A stretch of 64,000 nt of DNA from positions 1-64,000 of the forward strand of contig KN817622.1 in NCBI GenBank assembly GCA_000827495.1, written 5' to 3'. The notes beneath the pieces are model-generated. The model saw only the letters and a program-made list of their open reading frames with translations, was not told where the DNA came from and did not search any database. Made by a program: the position numbers and the translations under genes. Shown in pieces: positions 21,767 to 33,443 of the stretch (positions are counted from its first letter, which is position 1; the number at the start of each line of letters is the position of its first letter). The DNA is from Hypholoma sublateritium FD-334 SS-4. Lineage: Eukaryota > Basidiomycota > Agaricomycetes > Agaricales > Strophariaceae.

Positions 21767-24413
21767 TACTCTCTCGCCCACGTCATCCGCACCCGGCGCA
21801 AATCCCGTACAAAACCCGCTGTCATTTCTCCATACCCCGCACGCATACCCGCCCCACGTTCGCTCGCGCCCACCGTCGTTCCTCCGCCCACCCACCGCCT
21901 CTCCCGGCCGTGCCGCCTCTTCTAGGACTCTATTTATTCAATATTGGACGCATGCCCCCCTCGCCGTCGTCATTGTTATTTGTAACTTCCCCTCCGTACA
22001 GATGTGCTGTACGAACGGATGTAATGTTGACCATTCTTTTGATATGCGATAGATCACGAAAACCAGATCTTCTTTTTTCCCCGGCGCCGCATCTTCTCGG
22101 GCGGCGCCACTCTGCCTCTGCTCGTTCATGGACGCATTCTCATAGCTTTTCGTGCGCATATACCTGCCCAGCTGCAGACTGCCGTGTGTATATCACAGTT
22201 TTTATATGCCCTCAAGGACCGCATTTTACCGTGACCGCGTAGGGCGGCGTTTGACAGCGTTCGAACGTTCAGTATTCAGCGTGCAACGCTCAATGGGCCA
22301 GGTCGTTCCTCTCCGCATGAGACCGAGCCAAAAATAGCACTCGTCAAAATTCAGGATGTCATTGTCACTGCTCTCTGTCGACGGTTCGACAAAGCCAGCG
22401 TAAGCGCGCGTCTGCATCGGCTGCGCGTCCAGCCTTACACACGGTGCGCTGAGTATAATAGATAGCGATACCTTGTTTTCTCTTTATTTGAAAAGCATAT
22501 ACTGATTCTTTACACAGCACAACCACCACCTACTAGTCTCCCACCGAACTGGCCGTGGCCTTCCACACTGATGCACCAGACGATCAACAGTCGACGTTGA
22601 ACGACTGTTCGCAAGCCACGAACCATACTTCACGCCCAAGTCGCGATGCGAGCATCAGATTCAGAGTCGCGCTGTCGCAGTCTGAATCGCTCGACGCCAG
22701 GGTCTCCCGGGTACGACCCCGTATCCGATTCAGCGCGCTGCGCGGACTGTCAATGGGGGTGGGGCTGGGACAGATTCAGATGATGGGCCATTCACTGGGT
22801 GCCGCGGCTTACTTTTAGAGGGCCGCTCGTGCCCGGGTGTGTGTTTGAGTATGGTGGACGCTGCGAGGCGAGGACGCGTCGTCCCGCCCGGCTGCGAGGA
22901 TGACGCATGTGCTATATGGACGGATGTAATCCTGACCATTTGTTGCCGGTGCACCATCTCTGCCCCGTTTTTGTTTTCGACGCAGCCGGTCCTTCAGTGC
23001 GTCTGAATCTCTACTCGCTGGTCCGGAAGAGTGCTCGTCGTATTGGTGCTTGAGAATGTACAAAGATAGAATCATGATCATGTGATGATCGTCAATACTA
23101 TATCCAAGCTGGCATCGAGGACCGCATTGCCTCGTCTTCACAGCACATCTCAGCCACATACTCGACGTGATTACATTTGAGGGACTTCCACGATGCCTGG
23201 TACGTGTAGCGTTGGCGGATTCCTCGCGGCAGGATTTTTGATTTGGCATTTGCCTTCCACCCTAAATTCGCACACGCCAATTCCCAAATTGGGACGGGTT
23301 CTCGTCGAATTGCTCAGCTCAATGCGCACTCAGTGCGTGTTGGCTGCAACCTTCCCCAAGACCAAATTTATTCAAGAATGGTTCAGGGTGGTACCTTATA
23401 TCCTGAAAAGCCAATGTTTCTAACAAGTTATATCGTTCTGTGCTCACCGGCCAGAGTGAATTGACTTGGAATTGACATAAAGTGTAGTATGTCCTCGTGT
23501 CAAAAGTAAGTCAAAATAATGTACTTTACTATTTTTTTCAGACATAAAGTCTTAAGTAGAATCGATTATGTGACTTTTGAGGAGACCTCGGATCATTAAG
23601 AACGGCTTAAATCTACTGAAACTTGGCCACTGGCAGGGAGAAGATTTCGCGCGATGCATATGCTAAAAATAGACACGAAGTTCGGACACAAAAAAAAAGT
23701 TAACTTGAAGATTTGAGAATGTCAAGTTGATGTTGGACACTTGATGTTTGTTTTAACACGAAAAATAGGTTTCTAGCAGAGATATTTCTCAATAAACTGT
23801 TATAGAAACTCACTTTATATTTTGGTAAAGCAAGTACTTCGGACTCCGGAGGCACTCCTGTTTTTCAAAACTTTCGAGTACACTCTCTCTGAAAATAACT
23901 GTACTAACATAAGTTCAGCCCTTAGTTATAGAATATTTATGTTTATATCTCTATCCCCGCTCCAAAAGCAATCCAATGGGCTCTCCAAGGCACTTGTTGC
24001 TCACCGTGAGAACCATTTCGGACAAAAGAATGGCCCAGAACGGACGGACGACGGGGGAAAATCGAAGTCATCTGGGAATTCCAGCCGCGATGAATCCGCG
24101 AACCTTATACGTGGCTGGTCAAGTGTTTTCCGCATCTTCTGCTTATATCACCTTGATATCACCCCCTTGAAAGCTGCGCCTATCGAGGTAGCTGCGTCAA
24201 CACCGGCACATCTAGGTATGGTATCAGGAGCACAGGCAGAAGGCTTCCTTGCTGCTCTTGTGAGCTTCATGCAGCCGATAATGCACGCCTATGTCCCCGG
24301 ATCTGGTGCGTAAACTCTGATTTCGGTTAGATTGTATTGATGTAACACTATCATCTAGCTTCGATCCAGGACGCCTCCACAGTAGGTAAAGTATTTGATG
24401 CTTGAAAGAGAAA

Positions 24414-26417
24414 ATGATGTTGCACCTAACCCCGCTGAAAGATCGCTCTGGTGAAGACGGGAAAAGATATGGAAACGAGGGACAGATACTCCTTGCTGCT
24501 CTGCAAGATTTCATATCAGCGACTATGCGATTGAAAATTGCTAATAGTGAGAAGAAACCAGAGGATATTGGTGGTAAGTTGTGTCAACTCGGAGGTCAAT
24601 CCGCGCTGCACAGCATGCACCACAGCTATTCCAGATGAACAGGACAAACCTGGAGAAAAGACCATTGAGATTATTGCAGATATCCCTAGACGTTGGTCGA
24701 ATCCACGACACTGAAGAAGATCGTGCACTCACTGAAACTCGTAGAAATTCCCTGCCCTGAAATTCAGAATAAAATCATAGACGCTCTGCGCCCACGAATC
24801 TTCAACGAAATGCCGATTCGCGTGCTTGCGTTCGCATCGGCCGGCGAGTCGCTCGAGATCATCGACAGGGGGGAGATGTTCCGGCGTGTTCTCGCCAAAG
24901 TCTACACCAGCACCTCCACGCCCGCCTTCGACGCCGACTGGACGCACGCACAGCAGATGACGCTCTCGGACGAGCCCGAAATCTCGGACGCGGGGTACAG
25001 GGAGCAGAAGCACCTGCTTGTAGAGCTCGTGAGGCTGCACTCCCGCTACGCGATTCTCTCGCACACCTGGATCCGCGACACACCCGGGGACATCGTCTTC
25101 CAAGACTGGGCAACGCGCGCTGCGAACCCGCGTGGGAATCGGAAGATCGACATGTTCTGCGCGGTCGCCGCGCGCGACTATGGCGTCGCATTCGGGTGGA
25201 TGGACACGGTGTGCATCGATAAGACGAGCAGCAGCGAGCTCGACGAGGCGATCCGCTCGATGTACAAGTGGTACCGCGGCGCGCACGTGTGCATCGCGTA
25301 CATGGCGGAGACGCGCGCGCTGGCGCGCATGCACCGCGACTCGTGGTTTTCCCGCGGCTGGACGCTGCAGGAGCTGCTTGCGCCTACGCACATCCGGTTC
25401 TATGACATGGACTGGGACGACTTCTTCACGGAGGGCGCCACGGCCCTGCGCGACCTCCCGTTCTTCCCCGCCGCGCCGCTCACGGTGGCAGACATCCATC
25501 GCGAAATCCGCACGGCTACGTCAATCTCTGAATACGAGGTCTCGCTCTTCCGACGCGGCGACACGGAGCGCATCGCGCTCTCGCGGCGCTTCCAGCTCGC
25601 GTCAAAGCGGCAAGTAACGCGGGAGGAAGACGGCGCGTACTCCCTCATGGGGCTGCTGGGCGTCGACCTCTCCGTTGCATACGGCGAAGGCGCCGCGCGC
25701 GCGTTCTTCCGCCTCGTGCGCGAGCTCCTCGCGACAAAGACGCACGTGCTCGATCTCTTCAACCACGCGTATTGGGGCGCGCCGCAGAACCGCCTGCTCC
25801 CCGTGCGCATCCTGCAGTACTTCTACCGCACGCACCATTTCGACCCGTACACGCGTGACGGGCGCGCTGCGTCGCTCCTCGACCGCTGGCAGCCCCTCGA
25901 GCCCATCGTGCTCACGCACCTCGGCGTGCGTATTCCGCTGCTTTTGGCGCCCGCGCTGAAGCTGCCGGCCGATGCCGAGCGGTGTGAGTTCGTTCCCAAG
26001 GGTGAGTTCTACGCAAGTATTTCGCTTGACATATGGTCGGACACAGAAGGCACGGTCGTGTCATGCGACAATTACAACGTGCTAGATGCGCGCATATACG
26101 AGGATCGTCATCTCGAAGCACAGAGTGACTATATGCGTAGCACCATCACGCGACAGAATATCACCTTCGGGATCATGAACTTTGGAATGGACGGCGACAA
26201 CGTTCTGCTTCCACAAGAACAGCAGTGCTTCTCTGTTATGCTGGACTGTGGCTTAATCCCACCAGGGCATATTTACCCGTCTGATAACTCTAATATCCAT
26301 ATCGTACCCACACATGGTGCACCGATTTTTCAGTTCGGGTCTTCTAGGGGTACATACAGAATCCCACGTGGCGAATTGGAAAGGCATGGCTTGCAGCTTG
26401 TTACCTTATTCCTGTAG
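24414..26417 (+). pseudogene. HET-domain gene with a 1-bp frameshift (unit copy 2)
   Basis: Identical to the gene at 15960-17963, including the frame break (here near 24699, between ...DIPRRWS and STTLKK). The HET motifs YAILSHTW, WMDTVCIDK and RGWTLQELLAP are all present and the frame is open to 26417. An ATG at 24813 would allow a shorter intact protein. Confidence 0.68.
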
Positions 26418-26626
26418 TTAAGGTTTCGATCGATAATTGTACTAATGCGACTCCAAGGTACGCAGGGTGGTACCATCTAGATGTCTGATGACCTATCCGT
26501 CACACAGAAATATCAGATGGGAGCCCCACCCTCAGCCGTTGCCCAAAAATCTACTTAAAAATCCCCATCAACGATCCCCCGGTGCGCGCTATAAGTAATA
26601 GCGAATACTTCCACCACGCTCACACG

Positions 26627-26716
26627 GTGCGTCGGCGCGGGCAGCGCGACGGCTGCGCACAGCGTCGTGCACGACCGGAGGGCGGCGTAGCACCCGAGGA
26701 CGACGGTGGGCGCCGC
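26627..26716 (-). pseudogene. Fragment of small cysteine-rich secreted protein (unit copy 2)
   Basis: Identical to 18173-18262: the C-terminal half only (GCYAALRSC, CAAVALPAPTH), with no first exon. Confidence 0.5.
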
Positions 26717-27889
26717 TTTACCCATCTCAACCTCACCCACTCGGCCGCGCCGCCTCTCGCACTGTGTGCACTGGACACTATCTATCGGACATCGCAAATC
26801 TTGAATTTTTTTTTATATACGGGTTTTTCAGCGACGCTGTTGTCCCCCGCCATCGTTCACGGACGCGCTCTCAGAGCTTTTCTTCCGCGTCCCGCGTCTT
26901 TTGCGCATATACCTGCCCATCTGCGCCTCCATCGTGTATGTATCATGGTTATATTCGCCCTGAGTATCGTGTTTCCAGGTGCAGCACAGCTTTCGACGTT
27001 CAAACTCTCAGTCGCGCGCTCGCTCCTCTCCGCAACAGATCGAGCTAAAAATAGCATCTGTCAAATTCTGCATGTCAACAAACGAATGTTTGTCAATGCG
27101 GCGGCGCAAGCGCCCGTCGCGGGTGCGTCGGGTCCACGCGAGTGCAGCTCGTGGCACTCAGATATCCTTTGGTGTCAAGCCATACACAGATACTGATAAT
27201 ATACCGACAGACACTGAGACAATGCAAATCGACTCCATACTATTACGGTTGAAGTAGATGATCAAGTGTTGATCCACTGCGGATGAAATAATAGGCGAGC
27301 CATTCGCGGTGTCATGCATGTCAAGCTATACATAGTTGCGCAACGTTCGTGGTCACCCGGACACGACAGACAAGAGAGATACGGTGCATACTTCAGGCGC
27401 AGCGGACTGATACGCTGCGAGGCGAGACGGTGGTGGCCCGTCACCGGTCGCCCCATCTACCTACGCAGATGATGCCGTTGTACGCGCGATGAAGGCGGTC
27501 TGACGACCCGCACACATGTACATTACGAAGGGCGCGGCGTCTGCAGGGCGCACGGCCGCTCTTGGATCCGCTTACGAACAATTCAGCGCGCTCTGCGCGC
27601 ATAGAGATCCGGCGGTGTTTCGCATGCGTGCAGGATTCCAGCAGCCGGTGCTGCTGCTGCTGCGCGCCCGGGCGCGTGGGGGATCGAAAAGAGATATCCG
27701 TATGATTCAGAATAGCTCAGTTCACAAAAACAATACCCAAAAGCAAAACAACACCCCAAAACAGCACCCACGACCCAACACACCCCGCGCGTACAGCGCC
27801 GCCCCGTCAAAAATCTGCAGGAAAGCGTCCGTTAATGCTCCTTGCAGCGCGCACTCGCAGTGGAAGACACACTACCTCCACACCACACC

Positions 27890-28216
27890 TCACGGCGTCG
27901 GCGCAAGCAGTGCTACGGTCGCGCACATAGTCGAGCACGTCCCGAGCGCGGCGTTGCACGCCAGGATGACGGCGGGCGTGGCGGGCGCGGCGATGACCGT
28001 GCCGAACGTGAAGCCTGCGGCGGCGTAGCACGCGACGGCGACGGTGTTACAACCTGGAAATGAATGGGGTTTAATTCGTATGTGACCCCGTCAGCAGAGG
28101 AGGGGCGGCAGGAGGGCCTCACCGGTCTGGCAGATCCCGTATGTGATGAGGCCGGCGTTGGCGCTGCCGATGCTGGCGAGTGCGACGGCGAGCGGGGCGA
28201 GGATGGAGAGGCGCAT
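27890..28216 (-). CDS. Small cysteine-rich secreted protein (unit copy 2)
   Basis: Identical to the gene at 19436. Exon 1 28123-28216, exon 2 27890-28053, 85 residues with signal peptide and the ICQTGCN / ACY / ACN / GTC / MCATVALLAPTP pattern. Followed, across the end of the tandem unit, by the diverged paralogue at 30031. Confidence 0.72.
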
Positions 28217-28634
28217 GCTTGGTCCTGTGTCTGTGTTGCTTTCGGTGGTGCGACGGGGAGCGCAGAGTGCGATAGAGGATTCGAAAGGGACGGATTGGTG
28301 GGTTATATGCGATAGCGTGGAGCCGCGTGGAGGTGTGCAGGGGCGCTTCGACGGCCTGCTCTCATACACGTAGCTGAAAATTCAATTCACCGGTCCAGGC
28401 TCTGCTTTGGTGTATATTTGATCGAGGGCCCGTACTAGCGTGTAGTCCGCGTAGGCGCGGCTTGATGTGTAAACACGGCAGGCGCCCACAATAGCGCAAG
28501 GCAATCGGCGCATGGCACACAAATAGACGCGCATCATATCGTGCCGCGACCCCAGAGTCTGGTGGTGCTTAAATGAAAGACGGGCACCGGGCATGGACCG
28601 CAGCTTATCCGATGCATCCCCAGCTACAGTCGCA

Positions 28635-28688
28635 CCTGCCATAACCCATAGCNATCCGTGGACGTCCCAGGCTATGGGTTATGGCAGG
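28635..28688. repeat. Hairpin-forming inverted repeat (unit copy 2)
   Basis: The same 17-bp arms as at 20181-20234. The loop carries an N at 28653 where copy 1 has A. It lies 31 bp before the end of the second unit. Confidence 0.7.
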
Positions 28689-28719
28689 ATATGGGGTAGG
28701 TCAGGCGCACTAAAAATAG

Positions 28720-30030
28720 ATCCTGAAAATAACTTGTTACTTTGGGGCTCTAGGACATATTATATTGCTGAGATTTGCCGCTCAATGCACGTTATATCAT
28801 TGACCTTGGAATATTACTGAACAAAGGTTGTTTTCCGGACTGTTTGGGTCATGTGAGGTCAAACTTGAGGGTATCAAAAGGTTTCGGAGGCCATATAAAA
28901 ATAAATATAAGCCGAAATAGCGAAGAAATGGGTATAAAATGTGAGGTGGTCGCCGTAAACCCAAGGCGATCAAAGATCTCCACAGTAATTTGCGCCGTTC
29001 AGCATGAGGGCATAACAATTGAACCCCATTTACGTGTGAACTAAGCCAAATATGGAAGGTAATGTATGGGTTATGGGGTACCGGGAGTTATGGGTTATGG
29101 GTTGGATTTCCCCGCGAGCCAACTCGGTGGACGGGAGTCTCTATGGGATATTACGGGTTATGGGGTATCTCATATATGGGTTACAGCAGGTGCGACTGTA
29201 TTCATATTGATCATTCATTCATACCAAGATTCACGTCAGGCGTTGCTCGCGCGTGCCCATCAATGGCGTACGCTGCTCTGGATCAAGCCGCCAATGGGTG
29301 GTGCAGAAAATCCCATTCCTGTCAAGCGCAACGTCAGGGAAACGACATCAGGAGACTCGTGCATTGTGTGCAAATCCTACATCGTAAAGCAGCAGCCAAT
29401 AACACTGCACAACTCATTACCGGACTGTAAGGCAGCGAGGACACGAACGGGATGGAGGGCATTGTGCGATCGGATAGGGGGGCCTAGATTCTCGGAGGGC
29501 TTTTACACGGGCGACACGCCATTGATAACATCCATCAGGAAGTCTAATTGACGGAGGACGCGTTGCTCTGCTTCTGCGAGCAAAATGGATGCCGCAGCAT
29601 GAAGTGCTTGAACGGTTTGAGGACGCCCAAGCCCGACATATGAATATATGTGCGTAGCGCCCGGTGCCCAAGTGCGAAGACAGCGGTACTCGCCCGGGCA
29701 GTCTTAGGGCTGTGCGCACACATCCTCGGCGCTGCCGGCCGTCTGGCGCGCTTCGCCCAACTTATGCATGGTTGCCGCGTTTCTGCACCTGCTTCTGGTA
29801 TGCTGTACAAGGTCCTGTTACCCAGATACCTGGGCCGATCGAACAAAAGCGCTCGTGCGCATTGTGTATACAACTGCATCGTCAAACATCATCCAACTAT
29901 CCACATCATTCATGACCAGACCTCCAGCCAGCGCGCGCAGCGTAGCATACAGACACTAGAAGACCTACGGTTAAACGAACAGTCACGAACCGCCGTTATC
30001 TCGCTCGAGAAAAGCACGCGTACCTCCCCT
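28720..30030. other. Intergenic, with a TATGGG-rich stretch
   Basis: No gene supported. From about 29062 to 29180 the plus strand is rich in TATGGGTTATGGGG-like words (at least six), related to the arms of the hairpin in the tandem unit. 29180-30030 has only short open frames in both strands. Confidence 0.45.
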
Positions 30031-30332
30031 TTACGGCGTCGGCGCGAGGAGAGCGACGCTCGCGCACATGGCGCTGCACGTCCCCAGCGCGGAGTTGCAC
30101 GCGAGAATGGCGGCGGGCGCGGCAGCCGCGGCGACGACTGTACCGAAAGTCGCGCCCGCGGCACCGTAGCACGCGACGGCGACGACATTGCAGCCTGTGG
30201 TGGGTCTATGAATCCTAGAGAATGTTCAGCGGGGAAGCGGGACGCACCCGTCTGACAGAGCCCGTAGGCAATGGGGCCGGCGCTGACACTGGCAGCGCTA
30301 GCGAGGGCGATTGCGAGGGTAGAGAAACGCAT
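30031..30332 (-). CDS. Small cysteine-rich secreted protein, diverged paralogue
   Basis: Exon 1 30248-30332 and exon 2 30031-30194 (164 nt, the same length as in the paralogue at 19436), GTGCGT...CACAG intron of 53 bp, phase 1, 82 residues. Signal peptide MRFSTLAIALASAASVSA, then GPIAYGLCQTGCNVVAVACY, PAAILACNSALGTC and CASVALLAPTP. All cysteines of the paralogue are kept. Both exon lengths and the intron position show common descent with 19436. A secreted role is inferred from the signal peptide. Confidence 0.75.
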
Positions 30333-31048
30333 GCTGGTTTTCTTGAGTACCAACGGGGGGATGGCGGTGTGAGATAGGGGGCGAAAACGCGTTGGACGGG
30401 GTTATATACCTTGCGCGGAGAAACCCGGCCTTCGACGGCACACCATCGCCATCACTGCAAAACTCTACCTGACGGCGCAGCGCTCCCATGCTTCTAAACT
30501 CTAAGTCCTTACCTGATCGGTGGGCTGCCGGTGTGCGCGGAGGCGGCAGGGTGATGTGCTCAGGCGGCTTGCACTTGGTGTACAGATAGCACGGCAGGAC
30601 GCCCACAATAACGCAGCGCCGAGAACATAAATAGCGCTGGGCGCCCGAGTACCACGATTCTCTGTAGAACAAGTAGCGGTACTTGGTGAATGGATCATAG
30701 AATATCTGAGGAAGTAGTCGTGTTCGGGAGGTGCGCTGCGCACCCCGCCTCGCGTCCACGCGCCGGCCCGCCTGGCATCTTCGACGTCACCTACAGACAC
30801 GCCGTCCGCGTCATCATCAATCAGCTGCAGAAGACTGTAACCCAGTATACACGTTCTGCATCACGGAAAGACGATATTTATGAATGAAATTTAACAGTTT
30901 CAGGTTGCTTCAAGGTATACGCCGTCATCAGCGTGCATAGTTGCCCACTTTACGCAGCACCTCTGACTTACACAACCACAGGCCCCAGTTACGCATTCAA
31001 CTCAGCCACGCGCACATTTAGCGCTCATAATGCTTGCATGCTTCACAA
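30333..31048. other. Intergenic upstream of the secreted-protein gene
   Basis: A stretch near 30580-30650 is related to about 20020-20080 upstream of the other family copy (minus-strand words GCGTTATTGTGGGCG / GCGCTATTGTGGGCG and CTGCCGTG), so flanking DNA was duplicated with the gene. Open frames in it are short and not conserved. Confidence 0.4.
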
Positions 31049-31325
31049 TCAAGACGCGCACAGTAAACTGCACGCTCCGCGTGCGGCGGTACACCCGACG
31101 ATGACGGCAGGCGTGGCGGGCGCAGCGATGCCGAGGGTCAGACCCGCCGCGGCGTAGCACGCGACGGCGACGCCGGTACGGCCTAGAAGTTTAATCAAAG
31201 ACCATGTCATATTAGACGCGGGGAAGGCGATGGTGGTAATTATAAGGGCACGCACACGACTGGGACAGCGCGTATGCGAGGAGGCCGACGCTGGCGAGCA
31301 CGGCGGCGAGGACGGGGCGGCGCAT
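31049..31325 (-). pseudogene. Decayed small cysteine-rich secreted protein
   Basis: A start like the family (MRRPVLAAVLASVGLLAYALSQ) lacks the first Cys of the ICQ motif (SQ instead of CQ). The second part reads RTGVAVACYAAAGLTLG, then PAVIVGCTAARGACSLLCAS and stops early; the GCN motif after the intron is RTG. The splice donor region is also altered. Loss of at least two conserved cysteines and of the VALLAPTP tail argues for a pseudogene. Confidence 0.55.
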
Positions 31326-32583
31326 GGGTGTCGCGTTTGTAATAGGTGTGGAAGCGGTGCGGAAGGGGGGGCGGGAATAGGGAGATTCACGTGTTTTATA
31401 ACCGCGCTGGAGGCTGGCGCGCCCGAGGCGCGCGCAGGCGGTGCGCCGTCGCGAAGCATCAACTCGGGGCAGAGTCTGAGCGTATTGATGTATGGACCAA
31501 ATTATCTTGTCGCTAGGACTGGCCATCGGCACTCAGAGCGCTGGCGACCGCGCCTTGTTCAACGTTCGGCGCCAATTTCGACGTTGAAGTACAGGTACTT
31601 ATCAATTATTGGTCGTGTAGCTATTAAATATTAAATTCCCGCGCCACTCGCCGCTTTCTCGCGTTGGCTGACTGTCCCGCTCGGCCAGGGGACATCCACC
31701 CCAATGTGCGCTCACAATTTTCGCTCGGGCGCGCCGGCGCATTATTAATTTATGTCTATGCTGGCAACGCACCGCCTCGTTTTCAACTACTTTAATCCTC
31801 AAATAACCTCGTAGTCAGTTCTAGTAGTGTGCCACTTATGTTCACCAGCAGGCGATGATCTGACGGGTTCGCTGTGCGCTGAATTCACACTTCAGGTTTT
31901 TGCTGACGAGAGCTGCCACCCCAAGCGCCCAACCCGGGCTTCGCCGCGCGGCATCCTCTCAGGCCCTCGGTTGCCCTCGGGCGCGGTAATTCAGGCACTG
32001 CGTACCCGGTCATCAATGATCGGGCGCTGCCAAGGTGCTGCACACCTTGAGCGCTGATGTCGCGCTCGCGGGATGCAAGCACTCAAAAGTCAAGCAAGTA
32101 TGCAGCGTATGCACATTCCGAAATGCATCACAGAAGCAGAACGGAGGAGGCTTGGTGCATACATTCTACTCTATCCCAATTTTTGAAGTTTACATGGCCT
32201 TCATACAGACGACAATCATGCCACGGTCTTCGTACAAACGATTACTGTGTCCTCAGACCTTCTAAAGTGTTTTCCTCACTTTCATGCACCACTTCGTAGC
32301 GCTCGCCGTACATCCATTTGCTCCCGGGAAATTCCCACTATGTGCTACTTAGTCTCCGGCACCCTCGCACCTGAAGCTTGCCTGAAGCACTCGCGCACTG
32401 CCTTTTTCCTGTGCACCTCCAGACGGGGTTCTGAAGGGTATCATTCGGGTCTGCCGGTGTTTTATTGCTATTTACTTGAAATTGAATGATTTTCAAGTGG
32501 CTGCGCTATATATAACTTCACTGGCGATGGATTTTGATTTTCTACTTATTACGTGTTTGGCTTAGGCTACACTGTCGCTGCGG
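31326..32583. other. Intergenic, no gene seen
   Basis: About 1.26 kb without a recognisable gene, RNA or repeat. Open frames are below 90 codons in both strands and unlike anything I know. Confidence 0.35.
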
Positions 32584-32589
32584 CTTTAA

Positions 32590-33408
32590 CAGGACCCCCG
32601 AATATACTGATAGAGGCTGGATACTGACATGTCCAATTTTCGGCTTTTTGTCCAAGCGCTTTTTGGGCGATTTTTCGAGAATTTGTCCGTTTCGGCACCT
32701 ATAGGCGACGGCCTTTTTCGAAATCTCAGAATTTGTCCGCACTCAGGGGCTTCGGGGGATACGGCCTTTTGGGGCTTCAAAATTGCTCGGTTTTTGCGAA
32801 TATGGGCTTTTTGTGACTTAATTCTCGTCTGAGTACGGTAGAGCAGGGTTACAATTACTTCAGAGCACATGTAGAATATAATGGTATACTATATGATGCA
32901 CTACAGACTCGGACTCACGATGCGCTTTCGAAACGCTTTGATGGCTTCANTGATCTNTGAAATGCCCTTGTTTAACGTTGTGAGTGTAATCATGTCAGTC
33001 GNTGAAAGNTCGATCCCACTTGCGTTCACAGTAGCCGGATGTGAGTGGAGAAGAGTGAGGATGTATAATTTATGGTTGCGAAGGTGCTTAAAGCTTTAGG
33101 AGTCTGATTGAAAAAGCAAAAAGCTGCATCTGTGTGGTTCGAACGCAAAACCCCAAACTTACATTACACGAACATGTATGTACAAGGTCCACTACACCAA
33201 AACACCACTTCTTGTCCCCTCGGTGTTAACAATGTATACGGCCATTTTGAGAACCAAGGAATTTGTCCCCACCAAGAGCCTGTCGGGGATACGGCCTTTT
33301 TGCCCCAAAATCCATTTTTTGTCCAAACGGCCTGCGGCCGTTTGGGCCAAAATCTCAGAATTTGTCCAATTCGGTATCCAGCCTCTATCAGTATATTCGG
33401 GGGTCCTG
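32590..33408. mobile_element. 819-bp DNA transposon with perfect 35-bp TIRs
   Basis: The ends CAGGACCCCCGAATATACTG... (32590-32624) and the exact reverse complement (33374-33408) form 35-bp perfect terminal inverted repeats. CTTTAA stands directly outside both (32584-32589 and 33409-33414), a 6-bp target-site duplication. Inside, at least six TTTGTCC words lie in the subterminal parts, and AATCTCAGAATTTGTCC occurs near both ends in direct orientation. No transposase frame: non-autonomous. Four Ns fall in the middle (32950-33009), suggesting several genomic copies. It ends 35 bp before the Rab11 start codon. Superfamily not assigned (the 6-bp duplication does not fit the common 2, 4, 8 or 9-bp classes). 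Confidence 0.85.
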
Positions 33409-33443
33409 CTTTAACCCATCCCATTTTTACTTTCCGCACCAAC

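Larger units (their letters stand above)
20267..28719. repeat. 8,454-bp tandem unit, copy 2
   Basis: Second copy of 11813-20266, ending at TAAAAATAG (28719), where unique sequence resumes. See copy 1 for the evidence of identity. Confidence 0.95.

Noticed and set aside
29062..29180. Telomere repeat array
   Set aside because: Words are TATGGG/TTATGGGG, irregular and internal, not the TTAGGG repeat of basidiomycete telomeres.
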